Origin: Nitrospiraceae bacterium
Lineage (GTDB): Bacteria; Nitrospirota; Nitrospiria; Nitrospirales; UBA8639
Length of the DNA: 64,000 nt
Assembly (NCBI GenBank): GCA_020632595.1
Contig: JACKFF010000014.1
Location: 19,204 to 83,203, forward strand
Direction of reading: 5' to 3'
The position numbers were made by a program, and so were the translations under genes. This document shows positions 1-8,708 of the stretch, piece after piece. The notes below the pieces were generated by a model. The model saw nothing but the letters and a program-made list of their open reading frames with translations. It searched no databases and was not told the DNA's origin. How positions within the stretch are numbered: the first letter of the stretch is position 1; each line of letters begins with the position of its first letter.

Positions 1-617
1 CAGATATTTCACTACGAATCGAAAAAGGCGAGTGTGTGTTACTTACGGGACCAAGCGGAGCCGGTAAAACCACTTTACTCAAGCTTATTTTTGGAGCAGA
101 ACACCCTGATGAGGGTCAAATTCTCGTCCAAAATCGCAACATCGCCAGACTCGGGGGATCCGATATTCCCTATCATCGAAGGACCATGGGGTATGTTCTT
201 CAGGATTTCAAGCTGCTCCCGCAGCGGACGGTTTCCGAGAATGTGGCCCTTCCACTCATTATTCGTGGGTTGTCATCGTTCGAATCGCGGCGGAAGGTCA
301 TGGAAGCCCTTCGCGCGGTTGGCATGGACCATAAACTCAGCACCATTGCCTCCGTGCTGTCCGCTGGAGAGCAGCAACGAGTGTGTATCGCCAGAGCGAT
401 TGTAAACAGCCCTATCATTCTTTTAGCAGACGAACCGACGGGAAATTTAGACCCCCAACTGACCACCGAAATTGCGGCATTATTTAAAGCCATCAATACC
501 CGGGGAACCACCGTCATGATGGCAACCCACAATCGACAAGTTGTGGAACAATTGAATGGCAGAATCCTCAGGCTGGATTGCGGACACCTCGTGTCTGATC
601 AGGGAGCGTATACGTGA
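1..617 (+). CDS. ftsE: Cell-division ABC transporter ATP-binding protein FtsE (5' end outside window)
   Basis: ATPase subunit of the FtsEX complex, which works at the division septum on the cytoplasmic face. The frame is open from base 3 (DISLRIEKGE before the Walker A), so the true start lies upstream and about 204 residues are present. Visible motifs are Walker A GPSGAGKTT, a Q-loop (YVLQDF), the signature LSAGEQQR and Walker B ILLADEPTGNLD. These match FtsE/LolD-type ATPases, and the ftsX gene directly after it decides for FtsE. Its TGA overlaps the ftsX GTG by four bases, which indicates translational coupling. No defect is seen in the part present. Confidence 0.93.
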   Translation, partial: DISLRIEKGECVLLTGPSGAGKTTLLKLIFGAEHPDEGQILVQNRNIARLGGSDIPYHRRTMGYVLQDFKLLPQRTVSENVALPLIIRGLSSFESRRKVMEALRAVGMDHKLSTIASVLSAGEQQRVCIARAIVNSPIILLADEPTGNLDPQLTTEIAALFKAINTRGTTVMMATHNRQVVEQLNGRILRLDCGHLVSDQGAYT

Positions 618-1513
618 AACGGATCTGGTATTTTATCCGTGAAGCCTATACCAGCCTCCGCACGCATCAGACCAGTACGCTGATTGGCATTCTCACCACC
701 GCATTCACCCTGACCAGCTTTGGCATCTTTCTCCTTCTTTATCATAACGTGCACAATCTGTTGGGTCAGGTTCAACACACTATACAAATCATCGTTTATC
801 CCAAGGATGACATTGAATCTGGCAAACTTCGTGACTTACAACAGGACCTCAAGGCGGATCCGGTAGTGAACTCCCTCACCTTTATTTCAAAGCAGGACGC
901 CTTAACGGAATTCAAAAAACAATTCCCCGAGGAAGTCTATCTTTTGGAAGGTCTTGGCGAGAGCCCGTTTCCCGCATCATTGGTCCTAACCATGGCCCCC
1001 AAGACTCCAAACACCGATATGATTGCCAACCTGGTCAATCGGCTCAAACATCATCCCGATATCGATCGGGTTCGGTATAATCGGGATTGGATCGAGCGCC
1101 TGACCCTGATCATCGCCTATTTGGAATTCGGCGCGTTAGTGGTTGGGAGCATTTTGGCCTTAGCCTCGGTCACCATCATTGCGATTACCGTGCAACTGGC
1201 ATTTCATACCAGACAGCAGGAAATTGAAATTTTACGGTTAATCGGGGCGACGAGTCTCTTTATTAGCATTCCGTATCTCATCGAGGGAGCCATTTTAGGG
1301 GCTGCCGGGGGCGGTATGGCCTTAGGATTCTTACGTGGGGGGTTTGAACTTTTTACGCACAAAACACAAGGTATGAGCGTGTTCGGAGGATTTTCCTCCG
1401 CATTAGAGTTTTTCCCCCTCCCCCTTTCACTCATTTTGATGGCAGGAGGCATCCTTTTGGGGTGCCTGGGAACACTGACGACCATTTATGGATCGATGCG
1501 ATTTCGTCTATGA
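614..1513 (+). CDS. ftsX: Cell-division permease FtsX
   Basis: Membrane partner of FtsE, 299 residues, the normal size. It has one N-terminal membrane segment (about residues 20-45), a periplasmic loop (about 50-170) and three further hydrophobic segments in the C-terminal half, with the FtsX-typical RQQEIEILRLIGAT after the second. FtsX moves ATP-driven changes across the membrane to a periplasmic murein-hydrolase activator. The GTG start lies inside the end of ftsE, and its TGA overlaps the ATG of the EnvC-like gene. The three genes are therefore very probably one transcript and one complex. Confidence 0.93.
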   Translation: MKRIWYFIREAYTSLRTHQTSTLIGILTTAFTLTSFGIFLLLYHNVHNLLGQVQHTIQIIVYPKDDIESGKLRDLQQDLKADPVVNSLTFISKQDALTEFKKQFPEEVYLLEGLGESPFPASLVLTMAPKTPNTDMIANLVNRLKHHPDIDRVRYNRDWIERLTLIIAYLEFGALVVGSILALASVTIIAITVQLAFHTRQQEIEILRLIGATSLFISIPYLIEGAILGAAGGGMALGFLRGGFELFTHKTQGMSVFGGFSSALEFFPLPLSLILMAGGILLGCLGTLTTIYGSMRFRL

Positions 1514-2706
1514 CACGAGTTAACCAATTTTTCCACACGGGAGTGCTCCCAATCGGACTGCTCCTGGTCTTAGGCCAAGCCGGTTGGAGCGCTGACCCAT
1601 CAACCATCAAGGATGAAATCAGTCAGGAACGGCTGCGGCTGGAAAAACTCAATCAGGAAATTGCCGAAACCCAAAAGGAAACCAAACGGATCGAAAAGAA
1701 GCATGGGTCGGTTTTGAAAACCATTGATAAATTGGACCGCCAGCTCTATGAGCAAAAGAAAGAACGCAATCGCATTAATGACCAGATCAAAGTAACAGAC
1801 GAGGAATTGGCGAACCTGAGCAAGAAGATTGGGGAAATTGAGCAGGACGTTCAAACCCGGCAATCCTCCATTTCCGCTAGACTTCGGTTATTATATATGG
1901 AAGGCCGCACAGGCTACTTGAAAACTCTTTTCGCCGCTGAATCATTCACCGAGGCCGCACACCGGATGGATTATCTTTCATGGGTTGCCCAACGGGAGCA
2001 TCAGCTTGTCCGACAGTTTCAGGAAGACCTTTCGAATCTCCAAGAGCTCAAGGAGAAACAGACGGCGGCTCGCGAGGATCTTGTTCGCTTCCAGGGAGAA
2101 ACACAACAGACCATCAAAAAAGTTTCAGGGCTCAAACGTCAAAAACGCTCCGTCCTGGTCAGTCTCTCCAAGGAAAAAGACGCACATGAACGGATGATTG
2201 AAGACCTTCAGCGTTCAGCGGAACAGGTGGATAGCCTTCTCAAAGAATTGGACCGGCGTTTTCAATTGGCGCAATCCCGGATGCGCCAACCGCCTGGAGC
2301 TCTCCCATCTCTTGGATCTCTGCTCTGGCCGGTGGAAGGAAAGGTGGTCTCATATTTTGGTCGGCAAAAACATCCCACTTTTGATACATTTGTGACGAAA
2401 AAAGGCATTGAAATCAGCGCGCAGGAGGGGAGCCCGATTCGCGCAGTTTCCTCGGGAAATGTTGTCTATGCCGACTGGCTCAAGGGATACGGCTTGGTCG
2501 TGATTGTTGACCATACGAATGGCTTTTATTCTCTTTATGCCCATGCCTCAAAGCTCTTAGTGGCTGAAGGCCAATCTGTCAAAAACGGGCAAGTCATTGG
2601 CGAAACAGGCGAAACAGGCGTCACCCAAGAAGACACTCTTTATTTTGAATTACGTAAAGGCACCACCCCCATCGATCCCCTAAAATGGCTGGTAAAACAG
2701 CCTTAA
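1510..2706 (+). CDS. EnvC-like murein hydrolase activator (coiled coil plus degenerate LytM domain)
   Basis: Periplasmic protein of 398 residues: signal peptide, long coiled coil (about residues 35-250 of mostly charged heptads), then a C-terminal LytM/M23 fold (about 280-395). The zinc-binding HxxxD of active M23 enzymes is replaced by KGIEIS, and the HxH position reads LYFEL. The domain should therefore lack peptidase activity, as in E. coli EnvC, which binds FtsX and activates amidases. The ATG at 1510 was chosen because it overlaps the ftsX stop (ATGA) and leads directly into a signal sequence. A longer frame from 1462 would run through ftsX. Assignment to the EnvC role is inferred from domain order plus position next to ftsEX. 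Confidence 0.88.
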   Translation: MTRVNQFFHTGVLPIGLLLVLGQAGWSADPSTIKDEISQERLRLEKLNQEIAETQKETKRIEKKHGSVLKTIDKLDRQLYEQKKERNRINDQIKVTDEELANLSKKIGEIEQDVQTRQSSISARLRLLYMEGRTGYLKTLFAAESFTEAAHRMDYLSWVAQREHQLVRQFQEDLSNLQELKEKQTAAREDLVRFQGETQQTIKKVSGLKRQKRSVLVSLSKEKDAHERMIEDLQRSAEQVDSLLKELDRRFQLAQSRMRQPPGALPSLGSLLWPVEGKVVSYFGRQKHPTFDTFVTKKGIEISAQEGSPIRAVSSGNVVYADWLKGYGLVVIVDHTNGFYSLYAHASKLLVAEGQSVKNGQVIGETGETGVTQEDTLYFELRKGTTPIDPLKWLVKQP

Positions 2707-2733
2707 TTGAACAATTGGAAGAAGGAACACCTC

Positions 2734-4047
2734 ATGTCACATGAACGATTGTCGACGGTAGTGATTTCTGGTTTGACCTTAACCGCCATCCTTTTGGTGG
2801 GGATTGTCATCGGAAAAGGAGGAGACCGGGCGGGTTATGCCAGCGAACCCTACGAAGAATTGCAAATTTTCGCTGAAGTACTTTCGCAAGTCAAAAAGAA
2901 TTATGTGGAGGAAACACAAACCAAGGATCTTGTCCAGGGTGCCCTGCGAGGCATGCTGGCGGGCCTTGATCCACATTCTTCTTTTATGACTCCTGATATG
3001 TTCAAAGAAATGCAAGTTGAAACGAAGGGAGAGTTCGGAGGGCTTGGGATTCAAATCGGAGTAAAAAACAATCGCCTGACGGTGATCTCACCTATTGAGG
3101 ATACTCCGGCCTTTGAAGCCGGCATTCAGCCCGGAGACACCATTATTAAAGTTGACGACAAACCAACAAAAGATCTCACGCTCATGGAGGCCGTTCAGCA
3201 CATGCGCGGGGCACGAGGAACTTCTGTGGAATTGACCATAGAGCGTGAAGGGCTGGAAAAACCTCTGATCTTTACCCTCAAACGCGACATCATTAAAATT
3301 CAAAGCGTTCGCTCCAAGCTGCTGGAAGGCAACCTTGGATACGTTCGTTTGAGCCAATTTCAAGAAGCGACAGTCGACGATCTCTCCGCGGAATTGGAAA
3401 AATTAGCTTCCAAAAACATTCAGGGTTTAATTCTCGATCTTCGAAATAATCCCGGAGGTCTGTTGACAGCTGCCGTAGGAGTCTCCGAACAATTCCTGGA
3501 ATCCGGCCGGCTGGTGGTCTCGATACAAGGGCGCAACGGCAAAAAGGATGAATATCGTGCACGGGCAAGTAGTAAGAACTATCAATTTCCAATGATAGTG
3601 CTGGTCAACCACGGTTCTGCCAGCGCATCGGAAATCGTGGCTGCAGCCATGCAGGATTGGGGGAAAGCCGTCGTTATTGGCACCACAACTTTTGGAAAGG
3701 GATCGGTGCAAACCATTCTCCCCCTCTCCGATGGATCAGGCCTTCGCCTGACCACGGCAAAATACTTTACCCCAAACGGCAAGTCGATTCATTCTATTGG
3801 GGTGCAGCCCGACATTGTCATTGATCCGAAACCCGTACAGGTGGCGAAACAGGAATCCGCCGAAGGGAAAAAAGACGAAAGCACTGGGGATGCCCCTGCG
3901 CCTTCTCCCGCCAAACCACCAGTCCCCTCAGATCCCCAGGACAAAGACCAGCCCCAGCCCATTCCCCCGGATGACCTTCAATTACTGAAGGCTGTAGAAA
4001 TGTTGAAATCATGGAAGGTCTTTAAGCAGTTAAAACCGGCCGCATAA
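2734..4047 (+). CDS. ctpA: C-terminal processing peptidase (S41 family, CtpA/Prc)
   Basis: Periplasmic serine protease of 437 residues: N-terminal signal/anchor (about 7-27), PDZ domain (about 95-175, GLGIQIGV...AGIQPGDTIIKVDD), S41 catalytic domain and a proline-rich tail. The Ser-Lys dyad is visible as SASASEI (Ser about 297) and FGKGSVQ (Lys about 322). Such enzymes trim C-termini of envelope proteins, and in other bacteria they regulate murein hydrolases. That fits its place after ftsEX and the EnvC-like gene. The ATG at 2734 is preferred over an in-frame TTG at 2707 because GAAGAAGGA sits seven bases upstream of it. Confidence 0.93.
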   Translation: MSHERLSTVVISGLTLTAILLVGIVIGKGGDRAGYASEPYEELQIFAEVLSQVKKNYVEETQTKDLVQGALRGMLAGLDPHSSFMTPDMFKEMQVETKGEFGGLGIQIGVKNNRLTVISPIEDTPAFEAGIQPGDTIIKVDDKPTKDLTLMEAVQHMRGARGTSVELTIEREGLEKPLIFTLKRDIIKIQSVRSKLLEGNLGYVRLSQFQEATVDDLSAELEKLASKNIQGLILDLRNNPGGLLTAAVGVSEQFLESGRLVVSIQGRNGKKDEYRARASSKNYQFPMIVLVNHGSASASEIVAAAMQDWGKAVVIGTTTFGKGSVQTILPLSDGSGLRLTTAKYFTPNGKSIHSIGVQPDIVIDPKPVQVAKQESAEGKKDESTGDAPAPSPAKPPVPSDPQDKDQPQPIPPDDLQLLKAVEMLKSWKVFKQLKPAA

Positions 4048-4056
4048 CGCGGCCGG
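4036..4056 (+). terminator. GC-rich hairpin over the ctpA stop codon
   Basis: A perfect 8-bp inverted repeat, CCGGCCGC / GCGGCCGG, with a five-base loop that contains the ctpA TAA. There is no T-run, so it is not a classical intrinsic terminator. Its place between two convergent genes suggests transcript-end or RNA-stability use. Confidence 0.4.
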
Positions 4057-4074
4057 CATAAGACCTGGAAGAAT

Positions 4075-4311
4075 TTAGAAGTCGAGAACAATTGCCGTAT
4101 TCGTTTTAATGACCCCATCAATCCCTCGAAGACGAACCATAATGAGGTCGTTCAGCTCCTCTAATGTTTCGGCTTCCACATGGGCAATTAAATCAAACGG
4201 ACCTGTCACCGGATAGACAGATTTCACACCTTGAATGCGTGTAAGTGTTTTATAGGCACTCTTGGTGTGAGTGCCTGTCGTGTCAATCAAAACAAATGCC
4301 GAAATTGCCAT
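4075..4311 (-). CDS. Stand-alone Lrp/AsnC ligand-binding (RAM) domain protein
   Basis: 78 residues that correspond only to the C-terminal regulation-of-amino-acid-metabolism (RAM) fold of Lrp/AsnC regulators. It starts AISAFVLIDTTG, has VYPVTGPFDLIAHVE in the middle and ends NTAIVLDF. The helix-turn-helix half is absent, and this is a normal, widespread short form. It cannot bind DNA by itself. By analogy it could form oligomers that bind amino acids or associate with full-length Lrp proteins. It is convergent with ctpA. The physiological ligand cannot be read from the sequence. Confidence 0.85.
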   Translation of the reverse strand: MAISAFVLIDTTGTHTKSAYKTLTRIQGVKSVYPVTGPFDLIAHVEAETLEELNDLIMVRLRGIDGVIKTNTAIVLDF

Positions 4312-4435
4312 TACCTAACCATCCTGCTGAGGTGAATGCCTGATAGGTCTTTATACCTTTTTACTGTTCCATGGCGATGAGGATTCCGCACGTCGGAAAC
4401 CATGGAGAAGCGTCTCCCACTTACTTTCCCTAATT

Positions 4436-4912
4436 TTATGACTCCTGACAAGCCTCCCGCTTTGCTCGAATCGCCGTTAAAATTTCCTCACCTCTGGTCC
4501 CTAGACCTGGAAGAGTTTGCAGTAAATGCGATTGGGCCAAGGCTTCCAGATCTTCCCAAGTTGTGATGCCCAATCGAAAAACCAGATCGTGAACAATCGG
4601 TTCTGAAAATCCTGGAAGCTCCACCCATTCCAGAATCGAATCAGGTAGAGGAGTTTTTAATTCTTCATACGCACGGATACGGCCCGTAGTGAGGTATTCC
4701 CGAATTTTCAGGGATAACTCCTTGCCAATGCCGGGAATCGTTTGGAGTTCGCCACGATTCGCCAGCTCTGAGACATCCTCTTGGAGGCTCTTCAGTGAGT
4801 CAGCAGCCCGGCGATAGGCCTTGACCTTGTAGGGATTCTCACCTCTGGATGCCAACAAACCCGCCATCGACACGAACAAAGCCCTAAGATCCTCGTTGAT
4901 GCTTTTTTCCAT
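4436..4912 (-). CDS. Helix-hairpin-helix protein resembling the N-terminal region of PolX
   Basis: 158 residues, similar to the 8-kDa-like plus HhH region of bacterial PolX-family DNA polymerases. The first part reads RGENPYKVKAYRRAADSL. It is followed by two hairpin motifs, TIPGIGKELSLKI and TLPGLGTRGEEIL. There is no polymerase palm and no PHP phosphoesterase domain, and no continuation is seen in any frame downstream. It may bind DNA ends or gaps non-specifically. The ATG at 4912 is preferred to the one at 4918 because GAGG then stands eight bases upstream. Family resemblance is clear; the function of the isolated module is unknown. Confidence 0.72.
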   Translation of the reverse strand: MEKSINEDLRALFVSMAGLLASRGENPYKVKAYRRAADSLKSLQEDVSELANRGELQTIPGIGKELSLKIREYLTTGRIRAYEELKTPLPDSILEWVELPGFSEPIVHDLVFRLGITTWEDLEALAQSHLLQTLPGLGTRGEEILTAIRAKREACQES

Positions 4913-5077
4913 GACCATCGCCTCAGTGGTACAAGCTTACTTTCCTCACACATCAAGGATCGACTGTAGACCAAGCTCATTTTATGTCAGATGTGATCGA
5001 TAAAACCAGGTCATAATGATACGCTTTCGTTCGCTCACCAGAACCATTTCTATCCTTCTGCACTCCAGGTCATTTCA

Positions 5078-5107
5078 TTGACAAGAATTTCTCAAGTCCC
5101 GTAGGAT
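5078..5107 (+). promoter_or_regulatory. Sigma-70-like promoter for thiSGE
   Basis: TTGACA at 5078-5083 and TAGGAT at 5102-5107 with an 18-base spacer, about 50 bases before the thiS ATG. No TPP riboswitch is visible in the 240 bases before thiS. Confidence 0.45.
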
Positions 5108-5158
5108 GGAAATCTGCATGGCCGGAATCCACTGGACATTGCGTTCTTATCTATACGC

Positions 5159-5368
5159 ATGAAAATAGTCGTGAATGGAGAGCAGCGCGAGACCGAAGAA
5201 CCTCTGACGGTCGCACAGCTTTTAGAAACGCTCCAGCTCCGGTCCGAACAAGTCGCAGTAGAGATCAACCTTAAAATTTTGGATCGCGGAGATTTCCTCA
5301 ACTGGAATCTCCACGATGGGGACAAGGTTGAAATTTTAAGCTTTATTGGAGGCGGCTCTCCCACATGA
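5159..5368 (+). CDS. thiS: Sulfur-carrier protein ThiS with three residues after the terminal Gly-Gly
   Basis: 69-residue ubiquitin-like sulfur carrier for the thiazole part of thiamine. Recognised by the start MKIVVNGEQRE, the central PLTVAQLLETLQL and the end DKVEILSFIGGG, plus thiG directly downstream. In typical ThiS the chain ends at GG so that ThiF can adenylate it. Here SPT follows before the stop. Either those residues are removed by a peptidase or the tail is tolerated. ThiF is not in the window. The thiG ribosome-binding region overlaps the 3' end of this gene. Confidence 0.88.
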   Translation: MKIVVNGEQRETEEPLTVAQLLETLQLRSEQVAVEINLKILDRGDFLNWNLHDGDKVEILSFIGGGSPT

Positions 5369-5387
5369 GAAGAATGAAGGGGAAGAG

Positions 5388-6161
5388 ATGAATCAGGATC
5401 CCTTAATTATTGCCGGTCGAACATTCCACTCTCGACTCTGGGTTGGAACAGGAAAATATCAAAACTTTGAGGAAACCCGAAAAGCGATTGAGGCTTCCGG
5501 GGCTGATGTGGTGACGGTGGCAGTACGCCGCGTCAATATTACCGATAACAAATCGGAAAATTTATTGGACTACCTCGATCCGAAGAAATACACCATTTTA
5601 CCCAACACGGCCGGATGTTATACCGTCGAAGATGCTGTTCGTTATTCTCGACTGGCCCGCGCTGCGGGAGTTTCAGATTTGGTGAAATTGGAAGTCATTG
5701 GAGATGAACGCACCCTATTTCCTGATACGGCAGGACTCATTGAAGCCGCAAAAATTTTGATTGCCGAAGGTTTTGTCGTATTGCCATATACGAACGACGA
5801 CCCTATTGTCGCCAAAAAGTTAGTCGATATTGGTTGTCCTGCCGTCATGCCACTCGCAGCACCGATCGGTTCTGGGCTTGGCATTCGCAATCCCTATAAT
5901 CTCAAAATCATCATGGAAACGGTCAATGTACCGGTCATCGTTGACGCCGGAGTTGGAACCGCTTCTGACGCAGCTCTGGCCATGGAATACGGAGCAGATG
6001 CCGTATTAATGAATACGGCTATTGCCGGAGCCAAAGACCCGTTGATGATGGCCACGGCCATGCGGTATGCCGTTGACGCCGGACGATTGGCTTACAGAGC
6101 TGGAAGAATTCCCAGGAAGTTATATGCGACTGCCAGCAGCCCCATTGAGGGAATGTTGTAA
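5388..6161 (+). CDS. thiG: Thiazole synthase ThiG
   Basis: 257 residues. ThiG condenses deoxyxylulose 5-phosphate, dehydroglycine and ThiS thiocarboxylate into the thiazole phosphate. Family landmarks are RLWVGTGKY near the N-terminus, the Schiff-base lysine region DLVKLEVIGD, PYTNDDP, and the phosphate-binding GIRNPYN and VDAGVGTASDA segments, followed by TAIAGAKDP. The ATG at 5388 is preferred over an in-frame TTG at 5346 inside thiS because AAGGGGAAG precedes it and the protein then starts at the usual place. It is part of a thiS-thiG-thiE run with short gaps. Confidence 0.94.
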   Translation: MNQDPLIIAGRTFHSRLWVGTGKYQNFEETRKAIEASGADVVTVAVRRVNITDNKSENLLDYLDPKKYTILPNTAGCYTVEDAVRYSRLARAAGVSDLVKLEVIGDERTLFPDTAGLIEAAKILIAEGFVVLPYTNDDPIVAKKLVDIGCPAVMPLAAPIGSGLGIRNPYNLKIIMETVNVPVIVDAGVGTASDAALAMEYGADAVLMNTAIAGAKDPLMMATAMRYAVDAGRLAYRAGRIPRKLYATASSPIEGML

Positions 6162-6173
6162 CCCATATTCGGA

Positions 6174-6800
6174 ATGTCCTCACGCGTTCTTCCTAGACTC
6201 TACCTTCTGACCGACCGCCAACAAACCCTTCATCGTCCCCTCCCTTCCGTGATAACCGAAGCGGTAGACGCCGGGGTCCGGATGGTGCAAGTCCGGGAAA
6301 AAGATCTTCGGACTCGAGAATTGACTTCCCTCTGTCAGCAGCTCTGCCCTCTCATCAAACACCACCAGGGAACAATCTTAGTGAATGATCGTATCGACTT
6401 GGTCCTTGCCCTGGGAGCCGACGGCGTACACCTTCGAACAGACAGCCTTCCCGTTTCCGTTGCCCGTCGCCTGCTAGGAACGCGATACCTCATCGGCGTC
6501 TCAACGCATTCCGTTGAAGAAGCCCGAGTGGCGGAAGCGGAAGGCGCCGACTTCATCGTGCTGGGACCCATTTTTGATACGCCTTCAAAGCGAGCGTATG
6601 GACCACCTTTAGGAATACAGGTTCTTCAGGAAGCCGGACGATTTCTCCACTTGCCCATCTATGCCATAGGAGGAATCACCCCGATTAGAATTCCTGACGT
6701 CTTATCAGCAGGGGCTTACGGTGTGGCCGTCATTTCCTCTATTCTTCAATCGCCCTCAATTCCAGGCACCACCCGCGAACTGTTGGCACGATTGTCCTGA
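6174..6800 (+). CDS. thiE: Thiamine-phosphate synthase ThiE
   Basis: 208 residues. The enzyme joins the thiazole phosphate to HMP pyrophosphate to give thiamine monophosphate. Characteristic blocks are LYLLTDRQ, VQVREKDL, ILVNDRIDLVLALGADGVHL, IGVSTHSVEEA, GADFIVLGPIFDTPSK and AIGGITP. It completes the local thiazole/coupling set; the HMP branch (ThiC, ThiD) is not in the window. No good Shine-Dalgarno is seen at 6174, and the gap to thiG is only 12 bases, so reinitiation is likely. Confidence 0.93.
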   Translation: MSSRVLPRLYLLTDRQQTLHRPLPSVITEAVDAGVRMVQVREKDLRTRELTSLCQQLCPLIKHHQGTILVNDRIDLVLALGADGVHLRTDSLPVSVARRLLGTRYLIGVSTHSVEEARVAEAEGADFIVLGPIFDTPSKRAYGPPLGIQVLQEAGRFLHLPIYAIGGITPIRIPDVLSAGAYGVAVISSILQSPSIPGTTRELLARLS

Positions 6801-6840
6801 ATTGTCAACTAATTTCAGCCTTCATAATGCGGGTGTTTGG

Positions 6841-6870
6841 TTGACCCTAATTTTTTTTGGGTGGTAAGAT
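6841..6870 (+). promoter_or_regulatory. Sigma-70-like promoter of the proteasome operon
   Basis: TTGACC at 6841-6846, an 18-base spacer and TAAGAT at 6865-6870, in the 195-base gap between thiE and mpa. A second weak TATACT stands at 6914-6919. Predicted from sequence only. Confidence 0.45.
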
Positions 6871-6995
6871 CTTTTCAAAGAGGAACATGCGAATTTCCCT
6901 TTTACCACTTACTATACTGTCAGGTCGGTAGATTCAGTAGAAGCGAGATGCGCCCTCCGGTTTCGTTGAAACCTTGAATCAGGTAGGATCTAATT

Positions 6996-8678
6996 ATGGG
7001 TATCCGAAAAACAGACGATCATATCCGTGAAATTGAAAAGTTACGAACCGAGATTGAGTCCATGGAACTCGAAATGCGGCAGCTGCATGACTCTCGACAG
7101 AAGCTGCACCTTTCTCAGCAGAAAAACGAACAGTTAGTTTCTACTTTGCAGGAGGCCAAAGCCCAAATCGAAGCCCTTCGAAAGGAAGTCGATAAACTCA
7201 CCGCGCCTCCTTCAACTTTTGCCGTCTTTTATAACACCAACGCAGACGGGACCGTGAATGTCTCGCTTGGCGGCAGAAAGCTACGGGTCAACCTCCATCC
7301 TTCTATCCCGCCAGAATCCCTTAAGAAAGGCCAAGAGGTCATATTGAATGAAGGCCTGAACGTGATTGAATCGCGAGGGTATGATCCGCAGGGCGAAATC
7401 GCACATCTCAAACACCTACTGGACGACGGGCGAGCAGTGGTCAGCCTTCGCCTGGACGACGAGCGAGTGGTTGAAATCTCTGATTCGCTGAAACAGCAGA
7501 CGTTGAGTGTCGGCGACCACCTCCTCTTTGAACCACGATCCGGATACCTCATCGAAAAACTTCCCAAAGGTGAAATGGAAGAACTCGTCATCGAGGAAGT
7601 CCCAGATATTCAGTACGACCAAATCGGCGGCCTTACCAAAGAACTGGAGCAGGTGAAGGATGCCGTGGAACTGCCCTTTCTCTACCCTGAGCTATTTGCT
7701 GAACACCGCTTATCACCCCCCAAAGGTCTTCTGCTGTATGGACCTCCGGGATGCGGAAAAACCTTGATTGCCAAAGCGGTCGCAAACTCCATCGCGAAAA
7801 AACTTGGTCACCTCAAAGGCAAGGACGTTCGCAGTTACTTCCTCCATATCAAGGGACCGGAATTATTGAATAAATATGTCGGTGAGTCTGAACGTCAAAT
7901 TCGAGAAGTATTTGCGAAAGCGAAGGAGAAGGCGTCACACGGCAATCCGGTCATCGTCTTTTTTGATGAAATGGATGCGTTATTCCGAACAAGAGGGACA
8001 GGGATTTCCTCGGACATGGAATCGACCATCGTACCCCAATTTTTATCTGAAATTGATGGCGTAGAAAGCCTTCGAGACGTGATCGTCATCGGTGCCAGTA
8101 ACCGGCAAGACCTCATTGACCCGGCAGTTTTGAGACCGGGGCGTTTGGATATCAAAATAAAAATTCCCAGACCTGATAAACAGGGTGCAAAGGATATCCT
8201 CGGGAAATATCTTCACGCAGACTTGCCCCTTGCGGAATCCGAATTGACCCAACATGGCTCGGATCGATCGGCGTATATCAATCATCTAATCGACACCACG
8301 GTCGAGGCCATGTATGCGTTGACCGAGGAAAATCAATTTCTAGAAGTCACCTATGCCAATGGTGAAAAGGAAACCGTGTACTTCAAGGATTTTGCCAGTG
8401 GCGCATTGATCGAAAGTGTCGTCTCCCGCGCGAAAAAACTGGCCATCAAACGGGCAATTTCCGGCGACACCAAAGGCCTCAAATCCGAGGATTTTCTGCG
8501 GGGCATTCGCGAAGAATTCAAGGAACAGGAAGATTTACCAAATACCACTCACCCCGATGATTGGGCAAAAATAGCAGGGAAAAAGGGCGAAAAAATCGTT
8601 CATGTGCGCACTTTAACCACCGATGAGGATTCAGAGCCACGAGAAATAGAAACCATCAGCGTCGGTCATTATTTTTAA
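6996..8678 (+). CDS. mpa: Proteasome-associated AAA+ ATPase (Mpa/ARC)
   Basis: 560 residues. Hexameric unfoldase that feeds tagged proteins into the 20S proteasome. Domain order: N-terminal coiled coil (about 8-70), which in Mpa binds Pup; two OB folds (about 73-225); AAA+ domain with Walker A GPPGCGKT (249-256), Walker B VIVFFDEMDA and sensor IGASNRQDLIDPAVLRPGR. The protein ends GHYF. The penultimate Tyr matches the GQYL/HbYX-type tail that docks into the alpha ring, so a functional gate-opening contact is expected. RBS AGGTAGGA precedes the ATG. First gene of mpa-dop-prcB-prcA-pafA. Confidence 0.95.
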   Translation: MGIRKTDDHIREIEKLRTEIESMELEMRQLHDSRQKLHLSQQKNEQLVSTLQEAKAQIEALRKEVDKLTAPPSTFAVFYNTNADGTVNVSLGGRKLRVNLHPSIPPESLKKGQEVILNEGLNVIESRGYDPQGEIAHLKHLLDDGRAVVSLRLDDERVVEISDSLKQQTLSVGDHLLFEPRSGYLIEKLPKGEMEELVIEEVPDIQYDQIGGLTKELEQVKDAVELPFLYPELFAEHRLSPPKGLLLYGPPGCGKTLIAKAVANSIAKKLGHLKGKDVRSYFLHIKGPELLNKYVGESERQIREVFAKAKEKASHGNPVIVFFDEMDALFRTRGTGISSDMESTIVPQFLSEIDGVESLRDVIVIGASNRQDLIDPAVLRPGRLDIKIKIPRPDKQGAKDILGKYLHADLPLAESELTQHGSDRSAYINHLIDTTVEAMYALTEENQFLEVTYANGEKETVYFKDFASGALIESVVSRAKKLAIKRAISGDTKGLKSEDFLRGIREEFKEQEDLPNTTHPDDWAKIAGKKGEKIVHVRTLTTDEDSEPREIETISVGHYF

Positions 8679-8708
8679 TCATATCTAGCTGCTTTTCATG
8701 AGGCCTCC

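Noticed and set aside
4919..5158. TPP riboswitch before thiS
   Set aside because: The conserved CUGAGA and ACCUGAUC elements of the thi-box are not present; only a promoter-like pair is seen.
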